A DNA stretch of 64,000 nucleotides from Prevotella intermedia ATCC 25611 = DSM 20706 (GCF_001953955.1 NZ_CP019301.1:644236-708235), one strand, 5' to 3'; numbered from the stretch's first letter, positions 24,607 through 33,193 are shown. The notes: generated by a model not told the origin, from the sequence alone. Numbers and translations: made by a program.

Positions 24607-25785
24607 ATGCTGCCTATCGAATACAGTTACCCTTTGTGTATGTCGCTCTCGCTGATGCTGTTCTTCGGCGTCAGGTTCATTGTCGGACGGTTGCCCGACC
24701 TCGACATCTATAAAAAGTACCGCCGTTCGCGCACCATTATGGGCTGTGCCCTGCTGTTGCTGTCGGCAAACTACACGGTTCACCTTCTTTTCGCTCCACG
24801 TTTCACACACCCTACGTGCGCCATCTTCATCAATCTGTGCACCTATTGGTTCACGGCGTGGCTCTTCGGCTCGGCACTGATGCTGCTGCTCGTCAAGAAG
24901 TATGTTACCCATCGGCGGTTCCTTTGGCACATTGTCGGTTGGCTGGCATACGTGGGTTGCTCCACCACGCTCTATTTCGTCTTGCCTGAAGGGCAGCCGC
25001 GCAATTGGCTGCTCATCGGTATGGCAGTGGCGTTCACGCTCTATTGCGCCCGCTTGGGGTGGGTGCTGCTGCGCGCTTATCGCCGTGCCGTGCGCACGTT
25101 GGACGAGTATTACTCCGACGAGATAGCCGTTTATATCCGCTGGATGTCGGTGCTCACCTACTGGGCGGTGGGCTTCGGCGTTACGCAGGGGCTGCTCACG
25201 TTCATTCCTGCCCGCTATGTGGTGTTGTGGATGCTCTCCGCCATACCTTTTTATATATATATTTACGTTTCCTACAAGAACTATCTGCTGTTCTATGCAA
25301 AGGTAAATGTGGCGATAGAAAACGATGAGGAGCAAGACGAATTTGATGCCGACGAAGCCGATTTTGCCGCTGACGACGATGCCAACCCCGACGAAAGACA
25401 GGACGGAAGGGGCGAATCGCTGACGCTGGCGTACAACACCGAGCGCATTGCCGAAGGCGTTGAACAGTGGATTCAGCGCAATGGGTTCACGCAGAGCGGA
25501 CTGACGCTCATGGATTTGTCGCGCGAACTGTGCACCAACCGCACCTATCTGTCTACCTACATCAACGGACACTTCCACCTCTCGTTCCGCGAATGGGTGT
25601 CGAGTCTGCGCCTTGAGTATGCCAAGAACCTGCTGCTTACCGAGCCGCACCTGTCGGTGGGCAAGGTGGCAAGGCGTGCAGGCTATCAGTCGTTGTCGCA
25701 TTTCACGGCGTCGTTCACCAAGTCGGAAGGCGAATCGCCGAGCAAATGGAGGAAAGAAGCGTGGCTGGCAGCAGCCGAAGAATAA
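24607..25785 (+). CDS. Membrane-anchored AraC-family regulator
   Basis: Protein of 392 residues with two parts. Residues about 10-235 hold six or seven membrane segments (for example LMLFFGVRFIVG, LWHIVGWLAYVGC, YVVLWMLSAIPFYIYIYVSY). After a very acidic linker (about 240-275) the C-terminal 100 residues are an AraC helix-turn-helix domain (LTLMDLSRELCTNRTYLSTY, then SVGKVARRAGYQSLSHFTAS). Bacteroidota have many such membrane AraC regulators. No partner gene is adjacent, so its target is unknown. A strong terminator follows. Confidence 0.85.
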   Translation: MLPIEYSYPLCMSLSLMLFFGVRFIVGRLPDLDIYKKYRRSRTIMGCALLLLSANYTVHLLFAPRFTHPTCAIFINLCTYWFTAWLFGSALMLLLVKKYVTHRRFLWHIVGWLAYVGCSTTLYFVLPEGQPRNWLLIGMAVAFTLYCARLGWVLLRAYRRAVRTLDEYYSDEIAVYIRWMSVLTYWAVGFGVTQGLLTFIPARYVVLWMLSAIPFYIYIYVSYKNYLLFYAKVNVAIENDEEQDEFDADEADFAADDDANPDERQDGRGESLTLAYNTERIAEGVEQWIQRNGFTQSGLTLMDLSRELCTNRTYLSTYINGHFHLSFREWVSSLRLEYAKNLLLTEPHLSVGKVARRAGYQSLSHFTASFTKSEGESPSKWRKEAWLAAAEE

Positions 25786-25789
25786 TGCA

Positions 25790-25825
25790 AAAGCGCAGAA
25801 CACCACACGGTTTTCTGCGCTTTTT
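25790..25825 (+). terminator. Terminator of the AraC-type gene
   Basis: AAAGCGCAGAA (25790-25800) / TTCTGCGCTTT (25813-25823) followed by T residues. Confidence 0.85.
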
Positions 25826-26155
25826 CGTTGGTTTTCCGTGCCTCGCCTTGTTATTTGACGTTTGCAAGGCGTATTCACGAGAGGGCGAGAGTTTTTCAGT
25901 GGGTGTGCGGAAGTGGCGGTTATAAATTTCCTAATATCGAGAGTAAAAATACAATACAACGAAGAAAAGGAGCTGAAAGCGTGGCGTGTACCTTTCTAAC
26001 GCAAAGAATATCAAACAGATAGCCGTCTAATTCAGGCGTTGTAATCGCCCTGCGAAACGTCAAAAAGTGGTCTTTTCTTCCGTATAATGCAAACGTTTGC
26101 GCTAAAAAGTGTACGGAAAAACAGAAAAATTATAGGCACATTCTGCAATAGTGTG

Positions 26156-26379
26156 TACCTTTGCATCAGATACAAGAAATATAGGTAGAAGTTTAAAGGT
26201 AAAAGATTGCTTTTCAAGGTAATTATTAACAGGTTATATTAGTGTAAGGAGAATAAGAAAGAATAGTTTAAGGATAAAGTAAAATACTTAGTAAATAAGG
26301 TTTTCATAGGTATAAATTCAGATTATATTTTGGTTCTATGAGACTCGTAAGCTGTGAAGCATACGAGCCTTATTTTTTT
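26156..26379 (+). ncRNA. Candidate small RNA (promoter to terminator, no frame)
   Basis: A -7 box TACCTTTG (26156-26163) is followed by about 180 bases with no usable reading frame, then a CTCGTA/TACGAG hairpin (26344-26367) and a T7 run (26373-26379). The -33 region is weak. No known RNA family is recognised. Confidence 0.4.
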
Positions 26380-26398
26380 ATGGCAACCTCAAAAATCC

Positions 26399-26505
26399 TT
26401 GCATTGCAGTTTTAAAATTCTTGCATCGCAGTTTCAAATCTCTTGCATCGCAGTTTTAAAATTCTTGTATCGCAGTTCCAAAATTCTCCATTGCAGTTCC
26501 CAATG
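26399..26505 (+). repeat. 22-bp tandem repeat, about 5 copies
   Basis: Units start at 26399, 26421, 26443, 26465 and 26487; consensus TTGCATCGCAGTTTTAAAAT then TC. The 22-base period equals that of the slot units in the family 1 element that begins 36 bases further on. Confidence 0.82.
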
Positions 26506-26540
26506 TTTCTTTCTTGCGGTTTCAAATAAGTCCCCCATTT

Positions 26541-26795
26541 TTGTAAAGATACTTCCAACGAAAAACGGTAATTTCGGTTTGGCAGTGCGAAAGCGGCTGT
26601 TTTGCGATGCAAAAGAGCCGCTTTTACCGTGCAAAACCTACGCTTTTGGAATGCAAAACAATAGGTTTTGTAAAGTGTTGGTACATAGGTGGTTATGCGA
26701 TTGTTGCGGTTGCGGAAAATGTTTACAGCTTCGTGGCGTGTTCTGCCTATATATAATAAGGTATAGGGGCGAGAGGGTAGGGGCGGTTTGGCGCG
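26541..26795 (-). repeat. Family 1 repeat copy 5, inside a 255-bp direct repeat (left)
   Basis: Minus-strand slots CCTATTG, GCGTAGG, GCGGCTC, CAGCCGC. The repeat extends to 26795 through TACATAGGTGGTTATGCGAT, TACAGCTTCGTGGCGTGTTC and AGAGGGTAGGGGCGGTTTG. The same 255 bases, with few changes, recur at 29222-29475 in the same direction, enclosing the AT-rich three-gene cluster. Confidence 0.85.
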
Positions 26796-26908
26796 TTCCG
26801 CATAGTCTGTTTTGTACTTGTGGGTGAAAGGAAAGCGATGATTGGTGCACTGACGGCAGGGAAGCGGTTGGTTGGGGCGTATCGGAGAGGTTGCAGAAGC
26901 TTATTTAT

Positions 26909-27143
26909 ATGTGAGTTTAGTGTAAGAATTAGACGGATATATTTAACTTTTTATTAGTTATAAACATATTAAGTCATAAATAGTTTTTCTTAATACGAAC
27001 TTAATAAAAAATGGTTTGCTATAGACCTTCTAGAGGGTATTGAAAACTTGAAAGACAAGATAGTATTTTTAATCTTTTGACTTGGAAATATCTATGTGGG
27101 TATAAATAATATATTAGCATAGTTTCTTATATTCAATTATTTT
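26909..27143. mobile_element. Decayed small inverted-repeat element
   Basis: A diverged copy of the element at 27166-27404: it shares GTGAGTT...TAAGAAT at the left, TTATAA-CATATTA inside, AATAATATATTAG and TTTCTTATATTCAA at the right. The ends no longer match well. Limits are approximate. Confidence 0.55.
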
Positions 27144-27165
27144 CTATTTCAAGTTCATTAGTAAA

Positions 27166-27404
27166 ACGTGAGTTCGATATAAGAATCAAATAAAAATATT
27201 CCGTTTCTTATTGATTATAAGCATATTAGGCTGTTGTTAATTCTTCTTAAAACGGACTTGATTAGATAAAATAGCTCACTATAACCCTTTTAAGTGGTAA
27301 TAAATACTCGAATTACAAGATTATTTCTTTATTTTGGAGTTTATTAAATCTCTAAGTGCCTTATAGATAATATATTGGAGGAAATTCTTATATCGAACTC
27401 ACGT
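27166..27404. mobile_element. Small non-coding inverted-repeat element (MITE) with target duplication
   Basis: 239 bp with perfect 21-bp inverted ends (ACGTGAGTTCGATATAAGAA plus T; left 27166-27186, right 27384-27404). It is flanked by the 7-bp direct repeat TAGTAAA (27159-27165 and 27405-27411). No coding capacity. It entered the 3' end of the 160-residue gene and now supplies that gene's last codons and stop. Confidence 0.9.
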
Positions 27405-27870
27405 TAGTAAAGGTTAACTTCTTCTCAAGTCCCTTTTTTATCTCATCTAGTTTCTCTTCTTTTTCGTTTAATTTTACTTCTGAAATAATCTCAGATACTT
27501 TTTTACTTATCTTCTGGCTGAAAAGCCAAAAGTGTAGGGTGAGAAAGAAGAGAGGAAAAAATGGCAGTATAACACCTTCTGATAGACAGATGTTAATAAA
27601 CATAGGCGGTAATGAGAAATAGCTAGTATGTTCAAAAAAAATTAAATAAATCAATGTGAAGATAATAGTAGCCATAATAAAACACACATAAACGGATATC
27701 ATTCCAATAAAGCAACTGTAAGTACTTCTCTCGTCCATTTTGTGACTCCGTATTAACCAAGCTATACCCAATGAATAGATAAAAACTGCCGTATTTAGAA
27801 TTGCTAGGAATATAAGAAAGAAAGAATATTTAGAACTTTGTATTAGTGCTATTAAAATCATTTCTATCAC
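27388..27870 (-). CDS. Four-helix membrane protein with coiled-coil tail, cluster gene 3
   Basis: Protein of 160 residues, AT-rich and not recognised. It has four membrane segments (FFLIFLAILNTAVFIYSLGI, MISVYVCFIMATIIFTLIYL, FINICLSEGVILPFFPLFFL and a continuation) and a charged coiled-coil tail (VSEIISEVKLNEKEEKLDEI). The last residues NVSSI and the stop lie in the inverted-repeat element. Removing the element and one target copy gives ...TFTNELEIENN-stop, so the original C-terminus was a few residues longer and acidic. Last gene of a three-gene operon; probably an envelope component. Confidence 0.65.
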   Translation of the reverse strand: MIEMILIALIQSSKYSFFLIFLAILNTAVFIYSLGIAWLIRSHKMDERSTYSCFIGMISVYVCFIMATIIFTLIYLIFFEHTSYFSLPPMFINICLSEGVILPFFPLFFLTLHFWLFSQKISKKVSEIISEVKLNEKEEKLDEIKKGLEKKLTFTNVSSI

Positions 27871-27911
27871 TCCATATATGCTAATGAATAAGAAAAAATT
27901 CCATTCATTGT

Positions 27912-28247
27912 TTATATTTTTTCCTTATTAATTTTATCTTTTAGATTGCAACTTTCCTTGTTCCATTTCTCTCTTGCTTCATTTAGCTCTTCTAATGCTT
28001 TCTTGACTTCTTCAATCTCTTCATTAGTAATCCCATACGACGAATCTTTTGGAACCATTTCTTTAGAGGTCTCAGAGTTTACGACCAGTCTATTTATATC
28101 CACTATTTTTCTATAGGGGCGATCCACTAATTGTGGATGTCTAAAGAACATATTGTAGACCTTTTCATTATAAGATGTTGCGATAAATCCGAAGTTAACA
28201 GCACACATCAATTGAATAATTGCAGTGAAATTATCAATCCAATCCAT
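27912..28247 (-). CDS. Single-helix membrane protein with coiled coil, cluster gene 2
   Basis: Protein of 111 residues with one hydrophobic segment near the N-terminus (FTAIIQLMCAVNFGFIATSY), a basic middle, and a C-terminal coiled coil (ITNEEIEEVKKALEELNEAR). Not recognised. Its ATG lies one base behind the stop of the upstream gene, so the two are translationally coupled. It could tether the soluble first protein to the membrane through the coiled coil (inference). Confidence 0.6.
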   Translation of the reverse strand: MDWIDNFTAIIQLMCAVNFGFIATSYNEKVYNMFFRHPQLVDRPYRKIVDINRLVVNSETSKEMVPKDSSYGITNEEIEEVKKALEELNEAREKWNKESCNLKDKINKEKI

Positions 28248-28248
28248 C

Positions 28249-28836
28249 TTATTCGCAGAACCGATCCAAGTCTAATACTTTGTCGTCATTAAGAAATTCA
28301 TTAAAGTTTTTGTCGAATAAATTATTCAACTGCTCTGTCCTCGTTTTATCATTGAAATTTGCTAAAGCTTTACGCTTCTCCACAGAGTATTCAAAGCGGT
28401 ACATACTATCATCTCCTGTACAAAAATTGACAAAGTTTTGCGATTTCTTATCTTTAAATCTTATTTCTGCCTTTATCTTGATACGATTCTCTTTGTATGC
28501 AGAATGTTTGTACAACATATTATAAAAACTATTTTCTTCTTTACAAACATATCGTGGTGGCTTTTGGGCAATAATAATGCAGAGCTCGGTATTATCACGA
28601 TTTAGGAACTTTCGCATACTATCTATGTAGCAAGGTGTATTCACCACTTCATCATTGTAGAGTTGCTCAGCAGCTATGCGTATCTTTTTTTTTGCATTCT
28701 TGAATATATTTTCAAGGATAATCAGTGCATGCTCGTTTCCCCCATTGAGAATCAGACTGTTTTTTCTCTCCTTTGCATACTGTTCAATGGCTTCTCTGTA
28801 CTTCTCTAACTCGTTATTCTTGCAACTATTTTCCAT
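28249..28836 (-). CDS. Soluble protein of unknown function, cluster gene 1
   Basis: Protein of 195 residues, charged, without signal peptide or membrane segment. The N-terminal half (LILNGGNEHALIILENIFKN, then AKKKIRIAAEQLYNDEVVNT and LCIIIAQKPPRY) alternates strands and helices in a way that recalls phospholipase-D-like sensor or regulatory domains, but no HKD catalytic motif is present. Confidence in that likeness is low. It heads a three-gene operon with two membrane proteins on AT-rich DNA between direct repeats, a layout typical of acquired defence or effector modules. The function is unknown. Confidence 0.6.
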   Translation of the reverse strand: MENSCKNNELEKYREAIEQYAKERKNSLILNGGNEHALIILENIFKNAKKKIRIAAEQLYNDEVVNTPCYIDSMRKFLNRDNTELCIIIAQKPPRYVCKEENSFYNMLYKHSAYKENRIKIKAEIRFKDKKSQNFVNFCTGDDSMYRFEYSVEKRKALANFNDKTRTEQLNNLFDKNFNEFLNDDKVLDLDRFCE

Positions 28837-29041
28837 AAAATAATAGTTTTACAACAAGCGTGCCAATCAATTACGACTTTTAAATTCCAATGAAGTCATA
28901 AAATGTCCTCGTTGAAATTAAATATATTTCTATAACCGTAAATCCAGTACTATTATGGTATGATACTCTTTTATATATAGTGTATGTTTGTCCTGTTTGG
29001 TACAACGGATTAACTAGTTATAGTTATTAATTTAACCGCTT

Positions 29042-29056
29042 GTTTGGTAACCAAAC
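29042..29056. promoter_or_regulatory. Palindrome upstream of the AT-rich cluster
   Basis: GTTTGGTAACCAAAC, with 6-bp arms around TAA; a half-site TGTTTGGTA recurs at 28994. It lies between a minus-strand -7 box TATCTTTG (plus CAAAGATA 29129-29136) and gene 1, so it may be an operator. Confidence 0.45.
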
Positions 29057-29221
29057 TTGTTGTTTTACTTCCCTAACTTTTTCGTTAAATTTGCGTTGTT
29101 ATTATTATAGTAATTTAGAAACTGAACACAAAGATAATATTTTAATTTATAAAAGACATGTTTTCTTTTAGCAAATCATCTATTTATATGTATATTTAAC
29201 GTTAAGAAACACTTTTTATTT

Positions 29222-29475
29222 TGTAAAGGTAGTTTATTAAGAAAATAACAACTTTATTTTGGCAATGCGAAAGCGTAGGTTTTGCGCTGCAAAACAGCCG
29301 CTTTTACCGTGCAAAACCTACGCTTTTGCAATGCGAAACAATAGGTTTTGTAAAGTGTTGGTACATAGGTGGTTATGCGATTGTTGCGGGTGCGAAAAAT
29401 GTTTACAGCTTCGTGGCGTGTTCTGCTTATATATAATAAGGTGTAGGGGCAAGAGGGTGGGGGCGGTTTGACGCA
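29222..29475 (-). repeat. Family 1 repeat copy 6, inside the 255-bp direct repeat (right)
   Basis: Minus-strand slots CCTATTG, GCGTAGG, GCGGCTG, CCTACGC. The flanking sequence to 29475 matches the left repeat at 26541-26795 closely. Slot 4 differs from the left copy (complement of slot 2 here, of slot 3 there). Confidence 0.85.
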
Positions 29476-29532
29476 TCGGCGAGGGTGCGAAACCGCTATG
29501 CCAATACTCCCCAGCTTACTACCCACAGAATA

Positions 29533-29564
29533 CTTGATATGGGTTTCTCGATGTTGTACCTTTG
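29533..29564 (+). promoter_or_regulatory. Promoter of the M15 peptidase gene
   Basis: CTTG (29533-29536), 20-base spacer, TACCTTTG (29557-29564). Confidence 0.65.
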
Positions 29565-29697
29565 CAAACGTAAACGAACAAGGGGTGCGGGAAGCGTTGA
29601 GGGCGGCGAGGCTGCCATACCTTATTTATATATATAGATACGTAAACCTTTGAGAATGTAAAAACAAAATTATAAAAACATATAATACGACAAAAAT

Positions 29698-30132
29698 ATG
29701 AAATTAACTTTTGACGAACATCTATCGCCACATTTCACGGTGGGCGAGTTCTTTCGGTCGGGCACGGCTATCCGATTGGGCATAGAGAACGAGCCTGACG
29801 CACACCCCGAAGACGGACTGACGAACGAGGAGGTGGTGGAAAATCTGCGGGCACTGTGCACGGAGGTGCTGGAACCGCTGCGCCGAAGGGTGGGGCGGGT
29901 GATTATAACGAGTGGCTACCGCTGCCAGAAGCTGAACAAGGCGGTGGGCGGAGTGTGGAACTCGCAACACCTGCGGGGCGAGGCTGCCGACATATATGTG
30001 TCGGACACGGCGATGGCGATGCGCTACGGACGCATTCTCGAGGAACATTCTGCTGTGCAGCAGGTGTTGCTGGAACCGCTTGGAACGAAGCGCAAACGGT
30101 GGTTGCACGTAACCTTCAGGCGGAAGAAGTAG
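29698..30132 (+). CDS. M15-family peptidase (D-Ala-D-Ala carboxypeptidase / endolysin type)
   Basis: Zinc peptidase domain of 144 residues without signal peptide. It matches the Peptidase_M15_3 pattern: FTVGEFFRSGTA near the N-terminus, ITSGYRCQKLNKAVGGVWNS, the zinc ligands His91 and Asp98 in SQHLRGEAADI, and His137 in WLHVTF. Such domains cut peptidoglycan side chains and are common as phage-type lysis enzymes in Bacteroidota, often beside HU and smalltalk genes, as here. Complete. Confidence 0.88.
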   Translation: MKLTFDEHLSPHFTVGEFFRSGTAIRLGIENEPDAHPEDGLTNEEVVENLRALCTEVLEPLRRRVGRVIITSGYRCQKLNKAVGGVWNSQHLRGEAADIYVSDTAMAMRYGRILEEHSAVQQVLLEPLGTKRKRWLHVTFRRKK

Positions 30133-30309
30133 TGTTACGGGCGACATATTAGGAAGATTGTTTTTGGCGTTTTCGTTAAGCTTAACAACCTGTGGCATAG
30201 CTGTTTGGGCATTGTCGTAGCACGGAAACGCATCGTTCGGGAAACAAGAAGAGAACCTTAATTACATTATAAATTCATTTTTTTATTAACCTTTTAATTT
30301 TTAAGTATT

Positions 30310-30780
30310 ATGTCTATCAAGTACAAAATGTATCAGTTGAAAAACAGTTCAAGCTCTCGTAACGGCTATTGGTATGCACGTGCGGCACATACGGGCACCA
30401 TTGAAACCAAGCAACTTGCAGCACGCATCAGCGACCGCTGTACCGTAACCGAGGCAGACATCTTGGCTGTGATTAGTGCGCTGGTGAACGAGATGTCGTA
30501 CAACCTGAAGAATGGTATGCGTGTGAAGCTCGAAGGGTTCGGCGCATTCAAGATTGCCATTCGCTCTACGGGTGCGAAGGAGGTGAAAGACTTCTCGGTG
30601 GCGAAGAACATCAAGCGTCCGCACGTTATTTTCCAGCCCGAAACACGTGTGGGTGCCGACAAGGTGCGCGTGAAGAAGTTTGTTACGGGTTTGAAGGTGG
30701 AAGAGCTCGACAAGTATGCAGGTGCGCCAAAGCCTAAGAAGGGCGAGGACTCTACTGGCGGCGAGCAGGCACACCCATAA
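30310..30780 (+). CDS. HU-family DNA-binding protein, Bacteroidota long form
   Basis: Protein of 156 residues. The core (TIETKQLAARISDRCTVTEA, then NGMRVKLEGFGAFKIAI) is an HU/IHF-like fold with an N-terminal extension and a C-terminal Lys/Pro tail (APKPKKGEDS). Bacteroidota keep many such genes next to a lysis-type enzyme and a smalltalk micro-ORF. It should bind and bend DNA; the specific role is not known. Confidence 0.9.
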   Translation: MSIKYKMYQLKNSSSSRNGYWYARAAHTGTIETKQLAARISDRCTVTEADILAVISALVNEMSYNLKNGMRVKLEGFGAFKIAIRSTGAKEVKDFSVAKNIKRPHVIFQPETRVGADKVRVKKFVTGLKVEELDKYAGAPKPKKGEDSTGGEQAHP

Positions 30781-30884
30781 GCAGCGGCGGCGAACGGAGG
30801 GGGCGGAACGGAATCCGTTCCTTCTATCCGCCGAGCGTTTATGTGTTGAGAATTAGTTTATTAATCTTTTAGAATGACGGAATT

Positions 30885-30977
30885 ATGAAGAAAGAAAAAT
30901 GGAAATTCATCGTTCAGCTTTTCCTTTCGGTGCTTTCGGCTATTGCCACTACGCTGGGAATGGGCTCGTGTATGTAG
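30885..30977 (+). CDS. Smalltalk micro-protein
   Basis: Thirty-residue protein, KEKWKFIVQLFLSVLSAIAT followed by TLGMGSCM after the initial MK. It matches the conserved 'smalltalk' family found behind HU-like genes in Bacteroidota: a basic start, one hydrophobic segment, and a terminal G-x-x-S-C-M. Function unknown. It lies 104 bases behind the HU gene on the same strand. Confidence 0.85.
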   Translation: MKKEKWKFIVQLFLSVLSAIATTLGMGSCM

Positions 30978-31119
30978 GAAGGCGAGGCGAACGTGGCGAA
31001 GAAGAAAATGCTTAAAAGCACGACGAAACTACCGTCGGAGGCTTTAGAGAATCATTTTTAAATCTATTGTACCGATTATTTAAGCGTGTGCAACAGCTTG
31101 ATATTGACTGCGTTCTGCG

Positions 31120-31560
31120 CACAACTGCCGACAAGATAGTAGGTTGCAGCCGACATTTGTGGAAGAAGCAGCCGACAAGCGAGTAGGTTTGGTGCGACAG
31201 AAAGGGAATGAATATCAGCGAGTTGCGACACATTGGGAGGTCGGTGGCGACGGAAAGGGAAGATGGCTGCGTGGCGGTGGCGTTTTCTCTGCCTTTCAGT
31301 GGTTTTGTGGTGCCTGCGTTCTGGCAGGTTCAGCTTCAAACATAGCTGTGCGGCTTGCTTTTGTATTGTATCGTTTTCTTTTAAGTAAGGCGTAACAAGC
31401 TGTGTTTGAAGCACTTTTCATATTGCGGCAACAAATAGGGAAGTTGTTTGGAAACAGACTATAAAACAACTGCGACAAAAAAGTAACTTTACTTGTTAAT
31501 CGAGGCGTAAACGTGGGCGTAAGCCTCTAATTAACAAATATTTTCACTTTTTTGTCGCAG
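31120..31560. repeat. Second cluster of TTTGTCG-type motifs and a 16-bp inverted repeat
   Basis: GACA/TGTC motifs at about 31124, 31191, 31235, 31472 and 31547, including ACTGCGACAAAAAAGTAAC and its near inverse TCACTTTTTTGTCGCAGTTT. GCTTCAAACATAGCTG (about 31329) and its near-perfect inverse at 31399-31414 frame 85 bases. No credible gene in 30978-31606. Confidence 0.5.
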
Positions 31561-31606
31561 TTTATATATTTATATAGTTAAATCTTTTTGTCTGTCTTTC
31601 CGTCTT

Positions 31607-32038
31607 TTAGGAAAGGTTTTCGGCTTTCTTACCCAGACATTCTGGGCAGATGCCTTTGTAGTAGAGCTGCGCATCGTCTATGCGGAAGCCGTCGATAGAT
31701 GGGCTTTGCGGTGCGGGGGGCTGCATATCGGGCAAGTCGAACACGTGTCCGCACTCTTTACAGCAGAAGTGTGCGTGCGGTGTGGTGCAGCCATCGTAGC
31801 AAACACGATGCTCGTCGATGGTAATCATAAGTGCTCCACCCTTTTCAGAGAACATTCTGAGGGTATTATATATGGTGGTGCGGCTTACCGATGGGATACG
31901 CTTTTTCAGTTCTACATATATGTCGTCGATAGTGGGGTGCGTTTTGTGTGTCTGCAAATAGCGCATAATTTCTATGCGTTGCAATGATGGGCGTATGCCA
32001 CAATCGAGTAGTTTTTGGTAGGCTGGGTCTATATACAT
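31607..32038 (-). CDS. Fur-family metalloregulator
   Basis: Repressor of 143 residues. N-terminal winged helix (IRPSLQRIEIMRYLQTHKTH, then IPSVSRTTIYNTLRMFSEKG) and a C-terminal metal domain with HAHFCCKECGHVFDL and GICPECLGK forming a Cys4 zinc site. This matches Fur/PerR. The sensing-site residues cannot be decided by eye, so iron, peroxide or zinc sensing is open; neighbouring thioredoxin and OsmC genes make a PerR-like role attractive (inference). Confidence 0.9.
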   Translation of the reverse strand: MYIDPAYQKLLDCGIRPSLQRIEIMRYLQTHKTHPTIDDIYVELKKRIPSVSRTTIYNTLRMFSEKGGALMITIDEHRVCYDGCTTPHAHFCCKECGHVFDLPDMQPPAPQSPSIDGFRIDDAQLYYKGICPECLGKKAENLS

Positions 32039-32328
32039 ACTGGTTTGTATTTAATAATTTGCCTGCAAAAATACATAGAAAAGCCGAAAACGCCAAATAA
32101 AAATGGGAAAAAACGTATCTTGCTTACCTAAAAATAGGTAGGCTATAAGGGTTGTAGAGGAGTTTTTTGAAAGGTTTACACCGTTTATTCTTGTTACAGG
32201 CAGGGGGCGAAACCTCTTGTTTCGGAATTTTGGAGAGGCAGTATTGCTATGTTTCCGCATAGCCGAGAGTGGGGGAGAATGTCCCTTTCTTCAGCCTTTG
32301 GAGCAGCCTTGCCACGGCGTTCCTGTAC

Positions 32329-32688
32329 TTATGGGTTGATGAAGGCAGCGAGGTTGGGCGGTGCGGGAAACGATTCGCAGTTCACGTGCTCCATCTGTTC
32401 CCTTCCTTGCGCCGTGATGCTGCATCGTTGGCAGCGGCTGTCGTGCTTGCAGGTTCGGCGTTCCAAGTATCCTTTCCGTTCGAGCGAAGCGATTACTTTC
32501 GAGGCATTCGAACGAGTAAGCCCCATCTCGTTGGCTATTTCGCCAGCGAGGAGGCTTTCCTTGTTTGCGAGCATACACAGCAGCATGAGTTCGTTGATGT
32601 TCATGCCGAATGTGGTTTCCAATGCTCTTTCAAATTCCACTACTGCGCGAAAGATGTTGTGCATCTTATGTATGCAGTTGTTGTCCAT
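32329..32688 (-). CDS. MarR-like winged-helix regulator
   Basis: Protein of 119 residues with a MarR-type fold: NELMLLCMLANKESLLAGEI, then ANEMGLTRSNASKVIASLER and KGYLERR (recognition helix and wing). It is short for MarR. Several Cys and His in the C-terminal half (CKHDSRCQRCSITAQG) could sense redox state. It begins 19 bases behind the thioredoxin gene, so the two form an operon. Confidence 0.8.
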   Translation of the reverse strand: MDNNCIHKMHNIFRAVVEFERALETTFGMNINELMLLCMLANKESLLAGEIANEMGLTRSNASKVIASLERKGYLERRTCKHDSRCQRCSITAQGREQMEHVNCESFPAPPNLAAFINP

Positions 32689-32707
32689 ACGTTTTTCGTG
32701 TGTTGCC

Positions 32708-33193
32708 TTACTTCAAAAGAGTTTCTTTTATCATTCGTTCGAGTTCGGCTTTTGGGTGCGCACCTACCGACATGGTTGGCTTGCCTTCCTTTGGTACGAA
32801 CAGCAGCGATGGTATGGAACGTATGTTGAACAGTGCCGATAGTTCCTGATTCTTGTCTACGTCTACCTTGTACACGTCAATCTTGCCGTCGTACTCCTGT
32901 GCAATCTCTTCGAGAATAGGGGCTGTGGCTTTGCATGGGCCGCACCACGTAGCATAGAAGTCGATGATGGCAGGCTTGTCGCCCTTGAAGTTCCATGCGT
33001 CGCCTGCGGTTGCGTAGTCCATAACCTTTTCCTTGAACATTGTTTCGTTCATTTCTATTGTCTTCATCTTGTTTCCTTTTTTAGTTTGTGCAGCTTCCTG
33101 CTTGTTGTTTTCTGTTTTGTTTTTTGCCGATGTGTTGCAGCTGCTGAGTGTGAATGCCACGGCTGCCACGGCTATGAATATTCTTGTTTTCAT
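32708..33193 (-). CDS. Thioredoxin-fold lipoprotein
   Basis: Protein of 161 residues: a lipoprotein signal (AVAFTLSSC, Cys19), a Lys/Gln-rich linker, and a thioredoxin domain with the active site WCGPC (Cys84 and Cys87) and cis-Pro loop SIPSLL. It should be anchored in the envelope and reduce disulfides there, or cytoplasmic if the lipobox is not used and translation starts at the internal MKTIEMNETMFKEK. First gene of an operon with the MarR-like regulator. Confidence 0.9.
   Translation of the reverse strand: MKTRIFIAVAAVAFTLSSCNTSAKNKTENNKQEAAQTKKGNKMKTIEMNETMFKEKVMDYATAGDAWNFKGDKPAIIDFYATWCGPCKATAPILEEIAQEYDGKIDVYKVDVDKNQELSALFNIRSIPSLLFVPKEGKPTMSVGAHPKAELERMIKETLLK

Noticed and set aside
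24580-25959. A 459-residue minus-strand frame
   Set aside because: Antisense to the AraC-type gene, full of Arg/His/Gln; no domain.
26399-26505. CRISPR-like direct repeats
   Set aside because: The 22-bp units abut with no spacers, and no cas genes are near.
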